Assembly: GCF_010820565.1 (NCBI RefSeq)
Contig: NZ_JAAIJQ010000010.1
Coordinates: forward strand, 33,210 to 97,209
Reading direction: 5' to 3'
DNA length: 64,000 nucleotides
Source of the DNA: Thiorhodococcus minor
GTDB lineage: Bacteria; Pseudomonadota; Gammaproteobacteria; Chromatiales; Chromatiaceae
Positions 34,880 to 45,745 of the stretch are shown here, piece after piece (the first letter of the stretch is position 1; each line of letters starts with the position of its first letter). A program made the translations under genes and the position numbers. The notes beneath the pieces were generated by a model. That model was not told where the DNA came from. It made no database searches and saw only the letters and a list, made by a program, of their open reading frames with translations.

Positions 34880-37800
34880 ATGAGCCTTCGTGCCTTACCA
34901 CCCGCACAGGGTCTCTATGACCCAGAGAACGAGCGCGACGCCTGTGGCGTCGGCTTCGTCTGTCACATCAAGAATCAGAAGAGCCACGACATCGTCCGTC
35001 AGGGACTGGAGATCCTTGAGCGCTTGACCCATCGGGGCGCCGTTGGAGCCGATCCCAAGGCTGGCGACGGCGCAGGGATCCTGGTTCAGATCCCCGACGA
35101 CTTCTTCCGGGCCGTCGTCGATTTCGACTTGCCTCCGCTCGGCTCCTATGGCGTAGGCATGGTCTTTCTCCCAAGAGACGGGAAAGACCGTGCGGCGATG
35201 CAGGACACGGTCAATCGTCGCCTGCAGGAAGGGGGGCAGAGCGTCCTTGGCTGGCGCGACGTCCCAGTCGACAATTCCGATCTGGGCGAGAGCGTCCTGC
35301 CGACCGAGCCGGTCGTCCGTCAGGTCTTCGTCGGTCGTGGCGACAACTGTCCCGATCAAGACAGCTTCGAGCGTCGCCTCTTCGTCATCCGCAAGCGGAT
35401 GGACAACGAGATTCGCAGCGCCGGATACGACAAGACCGCCTATTATGTCTCGTCCCTGTCCTCGCGCACGGTCAACTACAAGGGCATGCTGCTCGCCGAT
35501 CAGGTTGGCCGCTACTACCTCGACCTCAGTGACGAGCGTTTCGCCTCGGCCCTCGCCCTGGTCCATCAGCGCTTCTCTACCAACACCTTCCCGACGTGGG
35601 ACTTGGCACAGCCGTTCCGCATGATCTGCCACAACGGCGAGATCAATACCTTGCGCGGCAACGTCAACTGGATGGCCGCGCGGCGCCACACCATGCGCTC
35701 GGAGATCCTGGGAGACGACCTCGACAGCATCTGGCCGCTGATCCCCGAGGGTCAGTCCGACTCGGCCTGCTTCGACAATGCGCTCGAGCTCCTGGTGATG
35801 GGCGGATACTCGTTGGCGCACGCCATGATGCTGCTCGTTCCCGAGGCCTGGTCCGGCAACAAGCTCATGGACGCCGACCGTCGTGCCTTCTACGAGTACC
35901 ACGCCTCACTCATGGAGCCATGGGACGGCCCCGCCGCCGTGGCCTTCACGGACGGACGGCAGATCGGCGCGACGCTCGACCGCAACGGCCTGCGCCCGGC
36001 GCGCTACCTCGTGACCAATGACGACATGGTCATCATGGGCTCGGAGATGGGCGTGCTGGACATCGCCGAGGAGCGGATCGTCAAGAAGTGGCGCCTGCAG
36101 CCGGGCAAGATGTTCCTGATCGATTTGGAGCAGGGCCGCATCATCGACGATGCGGAGATCAAGGCAGAGCTCGCGACGGCCCAGCCCTACCGCGAGTGGC
36201 TCTCCAAGACGCAGATCCACCTCGATGAGCTGCCGACCAACGTCGCCCCCATGGCGCCGGACGAAGAGACGCTCCTCGACGCTCAGCAGGCCTTCGGCTA
36301 CTCGCAGGAAGATCTCAAGTTCCTCCTGACCCCCATGGTCGTCACCGGGCAGGAGGCGATCGGCTCCATGGGCGCGGACAACCCGCCATCCGTGCTGTCG
36401 AGCCGCGCCAAGCACCTCTCGACCTATTTCAAGCAGAACTTCGCTCAGGTCACCAATCCCCCGATCGACCCGATTCGTGAGGAGCTGGTGATGTCCTTGG
36501 TGTCGCTGATCGGGCCGCGCCCGAATCTGCTCGGGCTGAACGAGGCCGGCAAGCATTGGCGGTTGGAGGTCAATCAGCCGGTTCTGACGAACCAGGATCT
36601 CGAGCGGGTACGCCATATCGAGGACAGCTCGGGAGGCGCCTTCCGCACCAAGAATCTGCACATGGTCTATCCGTCCAGCGAAGGTGCGGACGGCATGGAA
36701 GGCGCGCTGGAGCGGCTGTGCGGCGAGGCGGAAGACGCGGTTCTCGCGGGCTACAACATCCTCGTGCTGTCCGACCGCAATACCAACCGCGACTACATCC
36801 CGATTCCGGCCTTGCTGGCGACGTCGGCCGTGCATCACCACCTCATTCGACGCGGACTGCGTACCAGCTCGGGCCTGGTCGTCGAGACCGGCGGCGTGCT
36901 CGAGGTGCATCACTTTGCCACCCTAGCCGGCTATGGCGCGGAGGCGGTCAACCCCTATCTCGCCTTCGACACCATTCAGTCGATGCTGCCCCGCCTGCCC
37001 GAGAAGCTGGACTTCGAGGAGGCGCAAAGCCGATATATCAAGGCGGTCGGCAAGGGCCTGAAGAAGGTCATGTCCAAGATGGGCATCTCGACCTTCCAGT
37101 CCTACTGTGGTGCCCAGATCTTCGACGCGGTCGGCCTCAACACGGATTTCGTACGCAACTACTTTACTGGCACCCAGAGCAAGATCGAGGGTGTCGGGCT
37201 CACGGAGGTCGCCCAGGAGGCGGTCCGTTGGCATGCCCAGGGCTACGGGGACGATCACGTCCTGCGCAAGCACCTCGATGCCGGGGGCGACTATGCCTTC
37301 AGGCTGCGCGGCGAGGACCATGTCTGGACCCCGGAGACCATCGCCAAGCTCCAGCACGCGACGCGCGCCAACAACTGGCAGAACTACGAAGAGTATTCCA
37401 GGCTCGTCAACGAGCAAAGCGAGCGCCTGCTCACGCTGCGTGGCCTCATGGACTTCAAATTCGCCGCGACGCCGATCCCGCTCGACGACGTCGAGCCAGC
37501 GAAAGAGATCGTCAAGCGCTTCGCCACTGGCGCCATGTCCTTCGGGTCGATCAGCTATGAGGCGCACTCCACGCTCGCGAAGGCGATGAACGCCATTGGC
37601 GGCAAGTCCAACACGGGCGAGGGAGGGGAGGAGCCCGAGCGGTTCATGCCCCAGGCAGACGGCGCCATGAATCCCGAGCGCTCCGCGATCAAGCAGGTGG
37701 CCTCCGGGCGCTTCGGTGTGACGACCGAGTACTTGGTGAACGCCGATGACATCCAGATCAAGATCGCTCAAGGGGCCAAGCCTGGCGAAGGCGGTCAGCT

Positions 37801-39535
37801 GCCGGGCCATAAGGTCAACGCGCAGATCGCGCGCGTGCGGCACTCGACGCCAGGCGTCGGACTCATCTCGCCTCCGCCGCATCACGATATCTACTCCATC
37901 GAAGACCTGGCGCAGCTGATCCACGATCTCAAGAACGTGAATCCGAAGGCGCGTATCTCCGTCAAGCTGGTCTCGGAAGTCGGCGTTGGGACAGTTGCTG
38001 CGGGTGTGTCCAAGGCCCATGCCGACCATGTCACCATCTCGGGCTACGACGGGGGGACGGGCGCGAGCCCCTTGACCTCCATCAAGCATGCGGGCTCGCC
38101 CTGGGAGATCGGTCTGGCGGAGACGCACCACACGCTGGTGCTGAACCGGTTGCGCGGACGGATCGCGGTTCAGGTCGACGGCGGCATGCGCACTGGACGT
38201 GACGTCGTCGTGGGCGCACTGCTAGGGGCCGACGAGTTCGGCTTCGCGACCGCGCCCTTGATCGTCGAAGGCTGCATCATGATGCGCAAGTGCCATCTCA
38301 ACACCTGCCCGGTCGGCGTCGCGACACAGGACCCGGAGCTGCGCAAGCGTTTCACGGGCAAGCCCGAGCACGTCATCAATTACTTCTTCTTCGTAGCAGA
38401 AGAAGTGCGCCGTCTGATGGCGAAGCTCGGATTCCGGACGATGGATGAAATGATCGGTCAGTCCGACCGGCTCGAGATGCGTCGTGCCATCGACCACTGG
38501 AAGGCGCAAGGTCTCGACTTCACCAACCTGCTCGCCAAGCCCGAGGTCGGCGCGGAAGTCGCGATCTCCAACTGCGAGGCTCAGGATCACGGTCTCGACA
38601 AGGCATTGGACCACGAGCTCATCCGTCAGGCCAAGCCCGCGCTCGAGCGCGGCGAGTCCGTGCGGATCGAGACGCCGATCAAGAACTACAACCGGACCTT
38701 CGGAGCGCTGCTCTCCGGTCGGGTCGCCGAGCGCTATGGGCATGCCGGACTAGCGGATGACACCATCCACATCAAGGCCAAGGGAACCGCCGGGCAGTCC
38801 TTCGGTGCCTGGCTCGCCCGAGGCGTTACCGTCGAGCTCGAAGGCGAAGGCAACGACTATGTCGGTAAGGGTCTGTCGGGTGGTCGCTTGATCATCTACC
38901 CGCCAGCGGAGTCGGCGATCGGCCAGGCGGAAGAGAACATCATCGTGGGCAACACTGTGCTGTACGGCGCCATCACCGGTGAGTGCTTCTTCCGCGGCGT
39001 CGCTGGCGAGCGCTTCTGCGTCCGCAACTCCGGAGCCACCGCAGTCGTCGAGGGCGCGGGCGATCACGGTTGCGAGTACATGACCGGCGGCGTCGCCGTG
39101 GTCTTGGGACCGACCGGACGCAACTTCGCCGCGGGCATGTCAGGCGGCGTTGCCTACGTCCTCGACGAGGACGGTGGATTCGCGGATCGCTGCAATCTCG
39201 CCATGGTCGAGCTAGAGCCCATCGCCGAAGAGGACGATGCGCTCGAGGCGCTCGACCATCAAGGTGGGGACCTGGAGACCCATGGTCGCGTCGACATCAG
39301 TCACGACATGACGCGCTATGACGCTTTGAGGCTCAAACGCCTGATCGCGCAGCACCTCCACTACACCAACTCCGCCGTGGCGCGGCGCATCCTCGACGAT
39401 TGGGCCAGCTACTTGCCCAAGTTCGTCAAGGTCATGCCCGTGGACTACAGAAACGCGCTCCAAGAGATGCAAGCCAGTCAGAGCCGGCCACCGCAGCCGA
39501 GCAAGCCGTTAAAGGGGATCGTTGAGCATGGGTAA
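34880..39535 (+). CDS. gltB: glutamate synthase (NADPH) large subunit
   Basis: GltB (1551 aa) transfers the glutamine amide to 2-oxoglutarate. The ATG at 34880 follows GAGGT and gives a 21-residue propeptide before Cys22 in ERDACGVGF, the glutaminase nucleophile freed by processing. Order: class II amidotransferase domain (about 22-420), central domain (about 470-760), FMN barrel (about 830-1200) with [15 protein letters not shown], the 3Fe-4S cysteines in [14 protein letters not shown] (about 1135-1150), and the C-terminal GXGXG helix domain. Regulation by a sigma-54 promoter is suggested by upstream sites. The stop overlaps the gltD start. Confidence 0.97.
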   Translation: MSLRALPPAQGLYDPENERDACGVGFVCHIKNQKSHDIVRQGLEILERLTHRGAVGADPKAGDGAGILVQIPDDFFRAVVDFDLPPLGSYGVGMVFLPRDGKDRAAMQDTVNRRLQEGGQSVLGWRDVPVDNSDLGESVLPTEPVVRQVFVGRGDNCPDQDSFERRLFVIRKRMDNEIRSAGYDKTAYYVSSLSSRTVNYKGMLLADQVGRYYLDLSDERFASALALVHQRFSTNTFPTWDLAQPFRMICHNGEINTLRGNVNWMAARRHTMRSEILGDDLDSIWPLIPEGQSDSACFDNALELLVMGGYSLAHAMMLLVPEAWSGNKLMDADRRAFYEYHASLMEPWDGPAAVAFTDGRQIGATLDRNGLRPARYLVTNDDMVIMGSEMGVLDIAEERIVKKWRLQPGKMFLIDLEQGRIIDDAEIKAELATAQPYREWLSKTQIHLDELPTNVAPMAPDEETLLDAQQAFGYSQEDLKFLLTPMVVTGQEAIGSMGADNPPSVLSSRAKHLSTYFKQNFAQVTNPPIDPIREELVMSLVSLIGPRPNLLGLNEAGKHWRLEVNQPVLTNQDLERVRHIEDSSGGAFRTKNLHMVYPSSEGADGMEGALERLCGEAEDAVLAGYNILVLSDRNTNRDYIPIPALLATSAVHHHLIRRGLRTSSGLVVETGGVLEVHHFATLAGYGAEAVNPYLAFDTIQSMLPRLPEKLDFEEAQSRYIKAVGKGLKKVMSKMGISTFQSYCGAQIFDAVGLNTDFVRNYFTGTQSKIEGVGLTEVAQEAVRWHAQGYGDDHVLRKHLDAGGDYAFRLRGEDHVWTPETIAKLQHATRANNWQNYEEYSRLVNEQSERLLTLRGLMDFKFAATPIPLDDVEPAKEIVKRFATGAMSFGSISYEAHSTLAKAMNAIGGKSNTGEGGEEPERFMPQADGAMNPERSAIKQVASGRFGVTTEYLVNADDIQIKIAQGAKPGEGGQLPGHKVNAQIARVRHSTPGVGLISPPPHHDIYSIEDLAQLIHDLKNVNPKARISVKLVSEVGVGTVAAGVSKAHADHVTISGYDGGTGASPLTSIKHAGSPWEIGLAETHHTLVLNRLRGRIAVQVDGGMRTGRDVVVGALLGADEFGFATAPLIVEGCIMMRKCHLNTCPVGVATQDPELRKRFTGKPEHVINYFFFVAEEVRRLMAKLGFRTMDEMIGQSDRLEMRRAIDHWKAQGLDFTNLLAKPEVGAEVAISNCEAQDHGLDKALDHELIRQAKPALERGESVRIETPIKNYNRTFGALLSGRVAERYGHAGLADDTIHIKAKGTAGQSFGAWLARGVTVELEGEGNDYVGKGLSGGRLIIYPPAESAIGQAEENIIVGNTVLYGAITGECFFRGVAGERFCVRNSGATAVVEGAGDHGCEYMTGGVAVVLGPTGRNFAAGMSGGVAYVLDEDGGFADRCNLAMVELEPIAEEDDALEALDHQGGDLETHGRVDISHDMTRYDALRLKRLIAQHLHYTNSAVARRILDDWASYLPKFVKVMPVDYRNALQEMQASQSRPPQPSKPLKGIVEHG

Positions 39536-40994
39536 GCCGACCGGTTTCATGGAATACGGCCGTCGGGACCGGCGCTACGAGCCGGCCGGTGACCGAGTCG
39601 TCCATTACGAAGAGTTCGTCATTCCGCTGGCGGAGGGAGAAGTCCGCGAGCAGGGCGCGCGCTGTATGGACTGCGGCATCCCCTATTGCCATCAAGGATG
39701 CCCGGTCAACAACATCATTCCGGACTGGAACGACCTGGTCTACCGGGGTGATTGGGAGGCGGCGATCGAGGTTCTGCACTCGACCAACAACTTCCCCGAA
39801 TTCACCGGCCGCATCTGCCCGGCACCTTGCGAGGCGTCCTGTACGCTGAACTTGGATGACGCGCCCGTGACGATCAAGACCATCGAATGCGCCATCGTCG
39901 ATCGTGGTTGGGAAGAGGGCTGGATCAAACCTCAAGTGCCTGAGCGCAGGACCGGCAAGCGGGTCGCGGTCGTGGGCTCGGGGCCGGCCGGGCTTGCCGC
40001 AGCCCAGCAGCTCGCCCGCGCGGGGCACCAGGTGGCGATCTACGAGAAGGCCGACCGGATCGGTGGCCTGCTTAGATACGGCATCCCGGACTTCAAGCTC
40101 AACAAGGAGCTGATCGATCGGCGCATGGCGCAGATGCGGACCGAAGGTGTGGAGTTCCACACCAATGCCAACATCGGCGTCAACATCCAGGTCGACAAGC
40201 TCCGCGAGGACTATGATGCGGTGGTCCTGGCCGGCGGCTCGGAGAAGCCGCGCGATCTCCCGGTCGAGGGTCGAGAGCTGAACGGAATCCACTTCGCCAT
40301 GGACTTCCTCACCCGCAACAGCAAGCGGGTGCAGGGGACCTTTGTGCCGGACGAAGACTTCATCAGCGCCCAGGGCAAGCACGTGGTCGTGATCGGTGGC
40401 GGCGATACGGGCTCGGACTGCATCGGCACCTCGATCCGCCATGGCGCCAAATCCGTTACGCAAATCGAGATTCTCGACAAGCCGCCGGAAAAGGAAGACA
40501 AGGGCCTGATCTGGCCGAACTGGCCGAACAAGCTCAGGACCTCGTCCTCTCAGGAGGAGGGCTGCGAGCGGCTCTGGAACCTGGCGACCAAGTCATTCTC
40601 TGGCGACGCCGAAGGCAATGTGACCGCACTCAACTACTGCCTCGTGCGCTGGGACAAGGACGCCGACGGCCGTTGGCAGATGCAGGAAGTACCTGGTAGC
40701 GAAGGACAGCTGAAAGCCGATCTCGTGCTGCTCGCGATGGGCTTCGTACACCCGGTGCATGAAGGCATGATCGATCAGCTGCGCCAATCCGCGGGCTTGG
40801 AGCTGGATGCGCGCGGCAACATCAAGGGAAGCACCGAAGGATCCGACGCCTACCACACCTCTGTCGAAGGGGTCTTCTGCGCTGGCGACATGCGTCGCGG
40901 GCAGTCGCTAGTGGTGTGGGCGATCCGCGAGGGCCGTCAATGCGCCAGGGCCGTCGATGAGTGGCTGATGGGAGAGACCGACTTACCCAGGTGA
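39528..40994 (+). CDS. gltD: glutamate synthase small subunit
   Basis: GltD (488 aa) passes electrons from NADPH through FAD and 4Fe-4S clusters to GltB. The ATG at 39528 overlaps gltB by eight bases; an in-frame TTG lies six bases earlier. N-terminal cysteine motifs [19 protein letters not shown] and [11 protein letters not shown] hold the iron-sulfur clusters. The FAD-binding loop is [18 protein letters not shown] (about 143-160) and the NADPH loop is [18 protein letters not shown] (about 284-301). A strong terminator lies 30 bases after the stop. Confidence 0.97.
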   Translation: MGKPTGFMEYGRRDRRYEPAGDRVVHYEEFVIPLAEGEVREQGARCMDCGIPYCHQGCPVNNIIPDWNDLVYRGDWEAAIEVLHSTNNFPEFTGRICPAPCEASCTLNLDDAPVTIKTIECAIVDRGWEEGWIKPQVPERRTGKRVAVVGSGPAGLAAAQQLARAGHQVAIYEKADRIGGLLRYGIPDFKLNKELIDRRMAQMRTEGVEFHTNANIGVNIQVDKLREDYDAVVLAGGSEKPRDLPVEGRELNGIHFAMDFLTRNSKRVQGTFVPDEDFISAQGKHVVVIGGGDTGSDCIGTSIRHGAKSVTQIEILDKPPEKEDKGLIWPNWPNKLRTSSSQEEGCERLWNLATKSFSGDAEGNVTALNYCLVRWDKDADGRWQMQEVPGSEGQLKADLVLLAMGFVHPVHEGMIDQLRQSAGLELDARGNIKGSTEGSDAYHTSVEGVFCAGDMRRGQSLVVWAIREGRQCARAVDEWLMGETDLPR

Positions 40995-41023
40995 CGGATC
41001 TCCCTGGATAAGACGCTCAAGCG

Positions 41024-41054
41024 AGAAAGCGGCCAATACGGCCGCTTTCTTTTT
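41024..41054 (+). terminator. rho-independent terminator of gltBD
   Basis: A perfect 11-base-pair stem, AGAAAGCGGCC at 41024-41034 and GGCCGCTTTCT at 41040-41050, closes a five-base loop and runs into CTTTTT. It is the clearest intrinsic terminator in the window and separates gltBD from the convergent secretion operon. Confidence 0.85.
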
Positions 41055-41177
41055 GGCCATTCGCCGGCGATCAGCCTCCATCGATTCGTTCGCCGAGGTT
41101 TTCGCTGATCTGACGCCTTTACCCAAAGGGGGAGCGCGGGCAAGTGTCCAGAGCCGCCCAAGAGCCCGATCTCCAAA

Positions 41178-41208
41178 AGCTGGCCGCTGGCGGCTGGAAG
41201 CTGACAGC
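41178..41208 (+). repeat. dispersed REP-like element
   Basis: A 31-base sequence beginning AGCTGGCCGCTGGCGG and ending GGAAGCTGACAGC in the gap between gltD and gspD, ten bases past the gspD stop. It shares both ends with the element at 15311-15334 and the AGCTGG-GGC core with the inverted repeat at 45855-46013. Confidence 0.5.
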
Positions 41209-41218
41209 CCCTTTCAGA

Positions 41219-43405
41219 TTAGAAGGTAAAGTTCAGGCCCTGAACCTTACGCCGGAAATCTTCGGTGACGGCCTCGATATCCTGGTCACTGGAGATGACC
41301 TTCGGGGTCAGCACCACAACCAGCTCGGTGCGGTTCGACGACTTGGTCCGCTCGCCGAACAGGGCCCCGGCGAACGGGAGGCTATAGAGGCCTGGGATAC
41401 CTTGCTTCCCGTCCGTTCGCTGATCCTGAATCAAGCCGCCTAGGACGACGGCCTGATTCGAGCGGACGGCCACGGAGCTGGTGATGTTCCGAGTCGAGAA
41501 GGTCGGCGACTGAAGCTCCGAGCTGCTCGTCGACGCGACGGTGCTCACCTCCTGCTCGATCTCCATCTGGACCAGCCCGCCCGGGGTGACGCGTGGCTTG
41601 ACGGTGAGCATGACACCCGTGTCCTTGTATTCGATGGTGTTGATGACCCTGTCGGTCGTCGAGGTGCTCTGCTGCTCGGACGTGGCGACAGGGACCTGCT
41701 GCCCGACCTGGATCTTCGCCGTCTGGTTGTCCATGACCATGACGGAAGGCGAGGAAAGCACATTGAGCAGATTCTCGCCCGCCAGGGCGCTCAGCGTTGC
41801 CTTGATGGTGTCTGGACTCGAGACCAGGGCCCAATTGAAGCCAGGGAAGGCCGTCGAGATGCCCGAGCTTTCCGCATCATCGAGTGTACCGTCCAGGGAA
41901 GCAAAGCTGTTGCCGTCGGAAGAGGGGCCGAACAGCTCCCATTGGACGCCGTACTGGAGGTTCCCAGACAGGGTGATCTCGACGATCGTCGCCTCGACCA
42001 GGACCTGCAATGGGACGATGTCCAGCTGTTTGAGCGCATCCAGGATCTTCTTGTAGTCGCGCGGACTCGCCCGGACCAGCAAGGAGTTGTTCACCGCATC
42101 CGCGACGATGTTGACGCTGGACGACATCTCCAGCTCGCGCGATGAGGCGCTGCGCTGCGTCCGCGATTGGGTGCTGGAGCCAGTGTCAGTGGTACCTGGC
42201 TCCCGGTTTTGCCCGATACTGGAGCGCCCCATCCCAGGTGCGACGCTGCCCACGGAGCGTTTGCTCGCACTGCTGGAGCCACCGAACAGCTGCGAGAGGA
42301 TATCGGCAAGACTCTCGGCGTCGCTGTGCTTGACGCGATAGACGAACAGCCGCTCGGCCGAATCGCCGCTCGCTTCCGCCATATCCAGCCGCTCGATCCA
42401 ATTGCGTGCTTGCTGGATGTAGCTCTCCTGCGGAGAAACCACGAGGAGGGCATTCGCGCTCTCGATCGGGACGAAGCGAAAGAGTCCCTTGAGGGGATTG
42501 CCGTCTTCTTCGGCGAGCAGGCTCTGCAGCTGCGTCTGGACATCCTTGGCCTTGGCGTACTCGAGCACGAAGAAGCCGACCGAAAGTCCAGACATCCAAT
42601 CCACGTCGAAGACGCGGATGGTATCCAGCAGATTGCCCATCTCCGGGCTCGTCCCGGCGATTACGAGCAGGTTACGCAGGTTGTCGATGCGAATCACACT
42701 GCCCTCGGGCGCCAGGGGCTGGAGGATGTTGCTCATCTCCTCCGCGCCGATGTAGCGCAGCGGGACGACCTGGACGCTATAGCCCTCGGGCAAGGCACGG
42801 GACGAATCGCCGAGCTGCGGCACGACCTTGCCCTGGACGGCGTTCGCGAGGGGAACGACCTCGTAGGTCCCATTGCGATAGACGATGGCGGCGTTGTTCA
42901 TGCGCAGCAGCGTCTCCAGCGTGGGGATCAGGTCCTCACGACGCAGGGGGCGTCCCGTCTGGAGCGAGGTCACGCCCTGAACGCTCGGATGCAGCACATA
43001 GTTGACCTTGAGGAGGTCTCCAAGTACGACCTTGACGACCTCACGGATATCCGTGCCATCGAAATTGAGCGTCACGTCCCCAGGCTCGGAGTCCACGCTG
43101 GGTGGAGAGACCTTGCGCACGAAGGTACCGGTTCCACGCTGCAAGGAGTCGGCGGCCTTGGGCGGCTGATCGTCCCCACCGATCGCGATGGTCTGGGCGC
43201 CCGTGCCTCCGCGCTTCTTGAAGCTCTCGCGTCGCTGCGCTTGCCGCGGATCCACGACATGCCCCTCGAGATCGCCGACCTTGAGGGTCGGATCCCAATA
43301 GCTGCGCTCGCAGCCGACGAGCGAGAAGCAGAAGCTTGCGATGAGAACGGCGGACAGCCAGCTTCCTACCTGGAGCCCACGATTTGAGCATTTCTCGGCG
43401 TACAT
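41219..43405 (-). CDS. gspD: type II secretion system secretin GspD (XpsD-like)
   Basis: Outer-membrane secretin of 728 aa. The N-terminal signal ends in a lipobox-like SLVGC with Cys32, so the protein is probably a lipoprotein, as in Xanthomonas XpsD, and may not need a separate pilotin. Order: N0 domain (about 110-185), N1-N3 domains (about 190-460) with a long Ser/Thr/Arg-rich insert near 375-425 in N3, then the secretin core with VPVATSEQQSTSTTDRV and the C-terminal QAVVLGGLIQDQR. It is the last gene of the operon, 41 bases after the GspC-like gene. Confidence 0.95.
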   Translation of the reverse strand: MYAEKCSNRGLQVGSWLSAVLIASFCFSLVGCERSYWDPTLKVGDLEGHVVDPRQAQRRESFKKRGGTGAQTIAIGGDDQPPKAADSLQRGTGTFVRKVSPPSVDSEPGDVTLNFDGTDIREVVKVVLGDLLKVNYVLHPSVQGVTSLQTGRPLRREDLIPTLETLLRMNNAAIVYRNGTYEVVPLANAVQGKVVPQLGDSSRALPEGYSVQVVPLRYIGAEEMSNILQPLAPEGSVIRIDNLRNLLVIAGTSPEMGNLLDTIRVFDVDWMSGLSVGFFVLEYAKAKDVQTQLQSLLAEEDGNPLKGLFRFVPIESANALLVVSPQESYIQQARNWIERLDMAEASGDSAERLFVYRVKHSDAESLADILSQLFGGSSSASKRSVGSVAPGMGRSSIGQNREPGTTDTGSSTQSRTQRSASSRELEMSSSVNIVADAVNNSLLVRASPRDYKKILDALKQLDIVPLQVLVEATIVEITLSGNLQYGVQWELFGPSSDGNSFASLDGTLDDAESSGISTAFPGFNWALVSSPDTIKATLSALAGENLLNVLSSPSVMVMDNQTAKIQVGQQVPVATSEQQSTSTTDRVINTIEYKDTGVMLTVKPRVTPGGLVQMEIEQEVSTVASTSSSELQSPTFSTRNITSSVAVRSNQAVVLGGLIQDQRTDGKQGIPGLYSLPFAGALFGERTKSSNRTELVVVLTPKVISSDQDIEAVTEDFRRKVQGLNFTF

Positions 43406-43446
43406 AGTGCCTCAGTCACGCTGGTCGCTTCGTTGCGACCGGTTGA

Positions 43447-44043
43447 TCATTTCTCGGGAGGGGCGGCGGCCCTGGGAGGGCGAGGGGGGCGGCGCCTAGC
43501 CGGGGTCCGCGCGGCTGCGGGAGGGGCAGCTGGTGGTGTCTTGCTGTAATCGCGCAATATTAGCTCATCGCGCTCACCCTGTCGCTCGAGCAAGACGCGA
43601 TCCTCCAAGATGCTCTGCACCGACCAGCCCATGAGCTCGTCACCGATGCGCAGCCGCTGGAGCTTGGGCTGCGAAGGATCCCTGACCCAGGCAGAGACGA
43701 CCGTTGGGCTGATGAGGACCGCGCTCAGATCCACTGCGTCGAGCTCTTGACTGGACTCGGCGGTCGTGTCCACCTCCGGCTCCTCGTCTTCTGGCGGCTC
43801 GGGCAGACGGTCAGGACGGAAGAGCGGATGCTCCACGACGCTCGCATAGCTGTCCTTGGGCTCGCCAGCATCGAGCTTCGCCAGCAGCTCCGGCTCGACA
43901 GAGGCCGCGCCCTCCAAAGATGCCGCGGTGGTTGGAGTCGGCTGCGGCTCCGGGGCGATGGCTTCGGGCGACCAGCCCAGCCACTGCAGCGTAAGGACTG
44001 CCACTAGGACCACAACGACCAAACCCGGTAGCGCCTTGATCAC
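43447..44043 (-). CDS. GspC/GspN-like inner-membrane T2SS protein (XpsN-like)
   Basis: Bitopic protein of 198 aa. One membrane helix spans residues 5-22, followed by an acidic Pro-rich linker, then a region around residues 100-160 with VDLSAVLISPTVVSAWVRD and LRIGDELMGWSVQSILEDRV that resembles the HR domain of GspC, which binds the secretin. There is no PDZ domain, and the tail is Pro/Arg/Ala-rich. Its position between gspM and gspD equals that of xpsN in Xanthomonas. It overlaps gspM by four bases. Confidence 0.8.
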   Translation of the reverse strand: MIKALPGLVVVVLVAVLTLQWLGWSPEAIAPEPQPTPTTAASLEGAASVEPELLAKLDAGEPKDSYASVVEHPLFRPDRLPEPPEDEEPEVDTTAESSQELDAVDLSAVLISPTVVSAWVRDPSQPKLQRLRIGDELMGWSVQSILEDRVLLERQGERDELILRDYSKTPPAAPPAAARTPARRRPPRPPRAAAPPEK

Positions 44044-44651
44044 GAGCCAGCACCCCCGAGTACGAACCCATAGATGTCAACGCGCATGGTCAAAGACCCG
44101 CCCTGACGAGGGACGAAACGCCGAGTGGGTCGGCCACGCGTATCCCGTGCGGAGCGGGCCGGACGGGCCGAGGATCTCACGGAAAGACGCTCGACGAAGA
44201 GAAAGGGACGGGCGTTCTCCAGCTTGTAGAGGACGTCGAGCAGGGTCTCGGTCGAGCCTTGAATCTGAGTCCGTACCCGAACGCGTGGCGGGTCTTCGTT
44301 CGCGCTCTCGGGCAGGATCTGGGTGCTGATGAGGCGACCGGAGGCGCCGCTGACGATGTCTTGGACCTGACTTTGAAGCTGGGCGCCCGCAAGCGCCTGG
44401 GTCGGCGCCTTGAAGTAGAAGGCCTCGAAGGTATCGTTGCTGCGCACTTGCTCCAGCTCGGCACGAATGCTCGGCAGGGATTGGACCAGACGGCGATAGC
44501 GCACCAGCTGATCTTGGCGCTCAACCACGGTTTGACTCAGGCTGGACAGCTTGCTCGCCCACGGAATCCCGAGGCTCGCAATAGCCAGCACCGGCAGCAG
44601 AATCAGGCCCGCCAGAGCCAGGCCGCAATAGCGCTTGGTGGTCGACGTCAT
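44040..44651 (-). CDS. gspM: type II secretion system protein GspM
   Basis: Inner-membrane protein of 203 aa with one N-terminal helix (about 10-32), a coiled-coil segment (about 33-70) and a ferredoxin-like periplasmic part ending in a basic, Arg-rich loop (about 158-180). It corresponds to the XpsM-like branch of GspM. It links GspL to the rest of the platform. Four-base overlaps with both gspL and the GspC-like gene indicate coupled translation. Confidence 0.85.
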   Translation of the reverse strand: MTSTTKRYCGLALAGLILLPVLAIASLGIPWASKLSSLSQTVVERQDQLVRYRRLVQSLPSIRAELEQVRSNDTFEAFYFKAPTQALAGAQLQSQVQDIVSGASGRLISTQILPESANEDPPRVRVRTQIQGSTETLLDVLYKLENARPFLFVERLSVRSSARPARSARDTRGRPTRRFVPRQGGSLTMRVDIYGFVLGGAGS

Positions 44652-45745
44652 TCTTCCCTCTGACGGACATAGCGGAATGAAATGTTGAAGCGCTCCTTTC
44701 CGGTTCTCGCAATCTGCGTGACGGGGGACCTGAAGGAGACCCCCTCGATGCCTGGGGCCTGCTCGAGCAGGGCGATCAAGGCCGTCGCCTGGCCGGATTC
44801 TCCCCTGAGATCGACATCTTCGCCATTGACCTCCAGATTCTGGATCCAGGTGTCTTCTGGAAGCCGGTCCGTGAGCTCGCGCAGCAGCTCCAAGATCGGA
44901 GGCTGCTCGAGCTTCTTCTCCAAAACCAGGGTGCTTCCCTTTTTCGCCCGCTCCAGCTCTTGGCGCAGCTCATCGACCGCGATGGCCTGTCGGCGTGCCT
45001 CGCTCAGCTCCAGGTCGAGCGCCGTGGCCAGCTGCTGCTTCTGCCACAGCGGCGTCAAGAGAACCGCGATGAGCAGCACTGCGGCGACGAGCGTCAAGAC
45101 GGCGTTGAGCCCGAGTCGGAAACGGCGACGCGCCTGTCTGTGCTCGGGTGGAAGGAGATTCGCGCCTGGCCAGGCGCCTGGCCAGGAGATCCGGTCGATC
45201 GGCGCGCCCAGTGCCTTCATCCGCTCGATCCAAGGCTCGATCCAGTCACGCCGGCAGACAGCGAGGTCCAGGACGAGCCGACTGGCGTTCTTGGGTGCCG
45301 GCTGGGGGGCGAAATCGAAGAAGACCTCCTTCGGCTGAAAGGGGGTCAAACGGTCCAGCTCATAGTGAATGACCTGGCCGGCATTGGCCCGAACCTGGGC
45401 CGGAAAGGAGACCGATCGGGTCAGAACGGCCCCTTCCGGCAGCCTTAGCTCGACACTGAGGCTCTGGCCCTTGTGGGTCTCGGCGACATCGGAAGGCAGC
45501 GCGAGACTATGATGCAGATCGACCTCGCCCACCGGCTCGCTCTCGGTCCCGGTCAGCAGCTCCAGGAGCGCGCGCTCGTCACTGGCATTGACGACGAGGA
45601 CGGGATGGCGGCGCGCGAGGGCTTGCCGCACGGAGGGGGGCAGACAGCCCAGCACAAGCGCCTTCGCCTCCTCTGTTTGCCCACGAAGACTGGAGTGCAG
45701 CCAGATGCGGTTCAGGAAATCATCGATGCGCTCGGTCAGGGTCAT
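44648..45745 (-). CDS. gspL: type II secretion system protein GspL
   Basis: A 365-residue actin-like plus PilN-like protein that recruits the ATPase GspE to the membrane. The cytoplasmic part (about 1-200) includes RLPEGAVLTRSVSFPAQV and RLVLDLAVCRRDWIEPWIER; a transmembrane helix lies at about 213-235, followed by a coiled coil and a periplasmic ferredoxin-like domain with DRLPEDTWIQNLEVNGEDV. It starts after a 370-base gap from gspK, so it may have its own promoter. Confidence 0.88.
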   Translation of the reverse strand: MTLTERIDDFLNRIWLHSSLRGQTEEAKALVLGCLPPSVRQALARRHPVLVVNASDERALLELLTGTESEPVGEVDLHHSLALPSDVAETHKGQSLSVELRLPEGAVLTRSVSFPAQVRANAGQVIHYELDRLTPFQPKEVFFDFAPQPAPKNASRLVLDLAVCRRDWIEPWIERMKALGAPIDRISWPGAWPGANLLPPEHRQARRRFRLGLNAVLTLVAAVLLIAVLLTPLWQKQQLATALDLELSEARRQAIAVDELRQELERAKKGSTLVLEKKLEQPPILELLRELTDRLPEDTWIQNLEVNGEDVDLRGESGQATALIALLEQAPGIEGVSFRSPVTQIARTGKERFNISFRYVRQREE

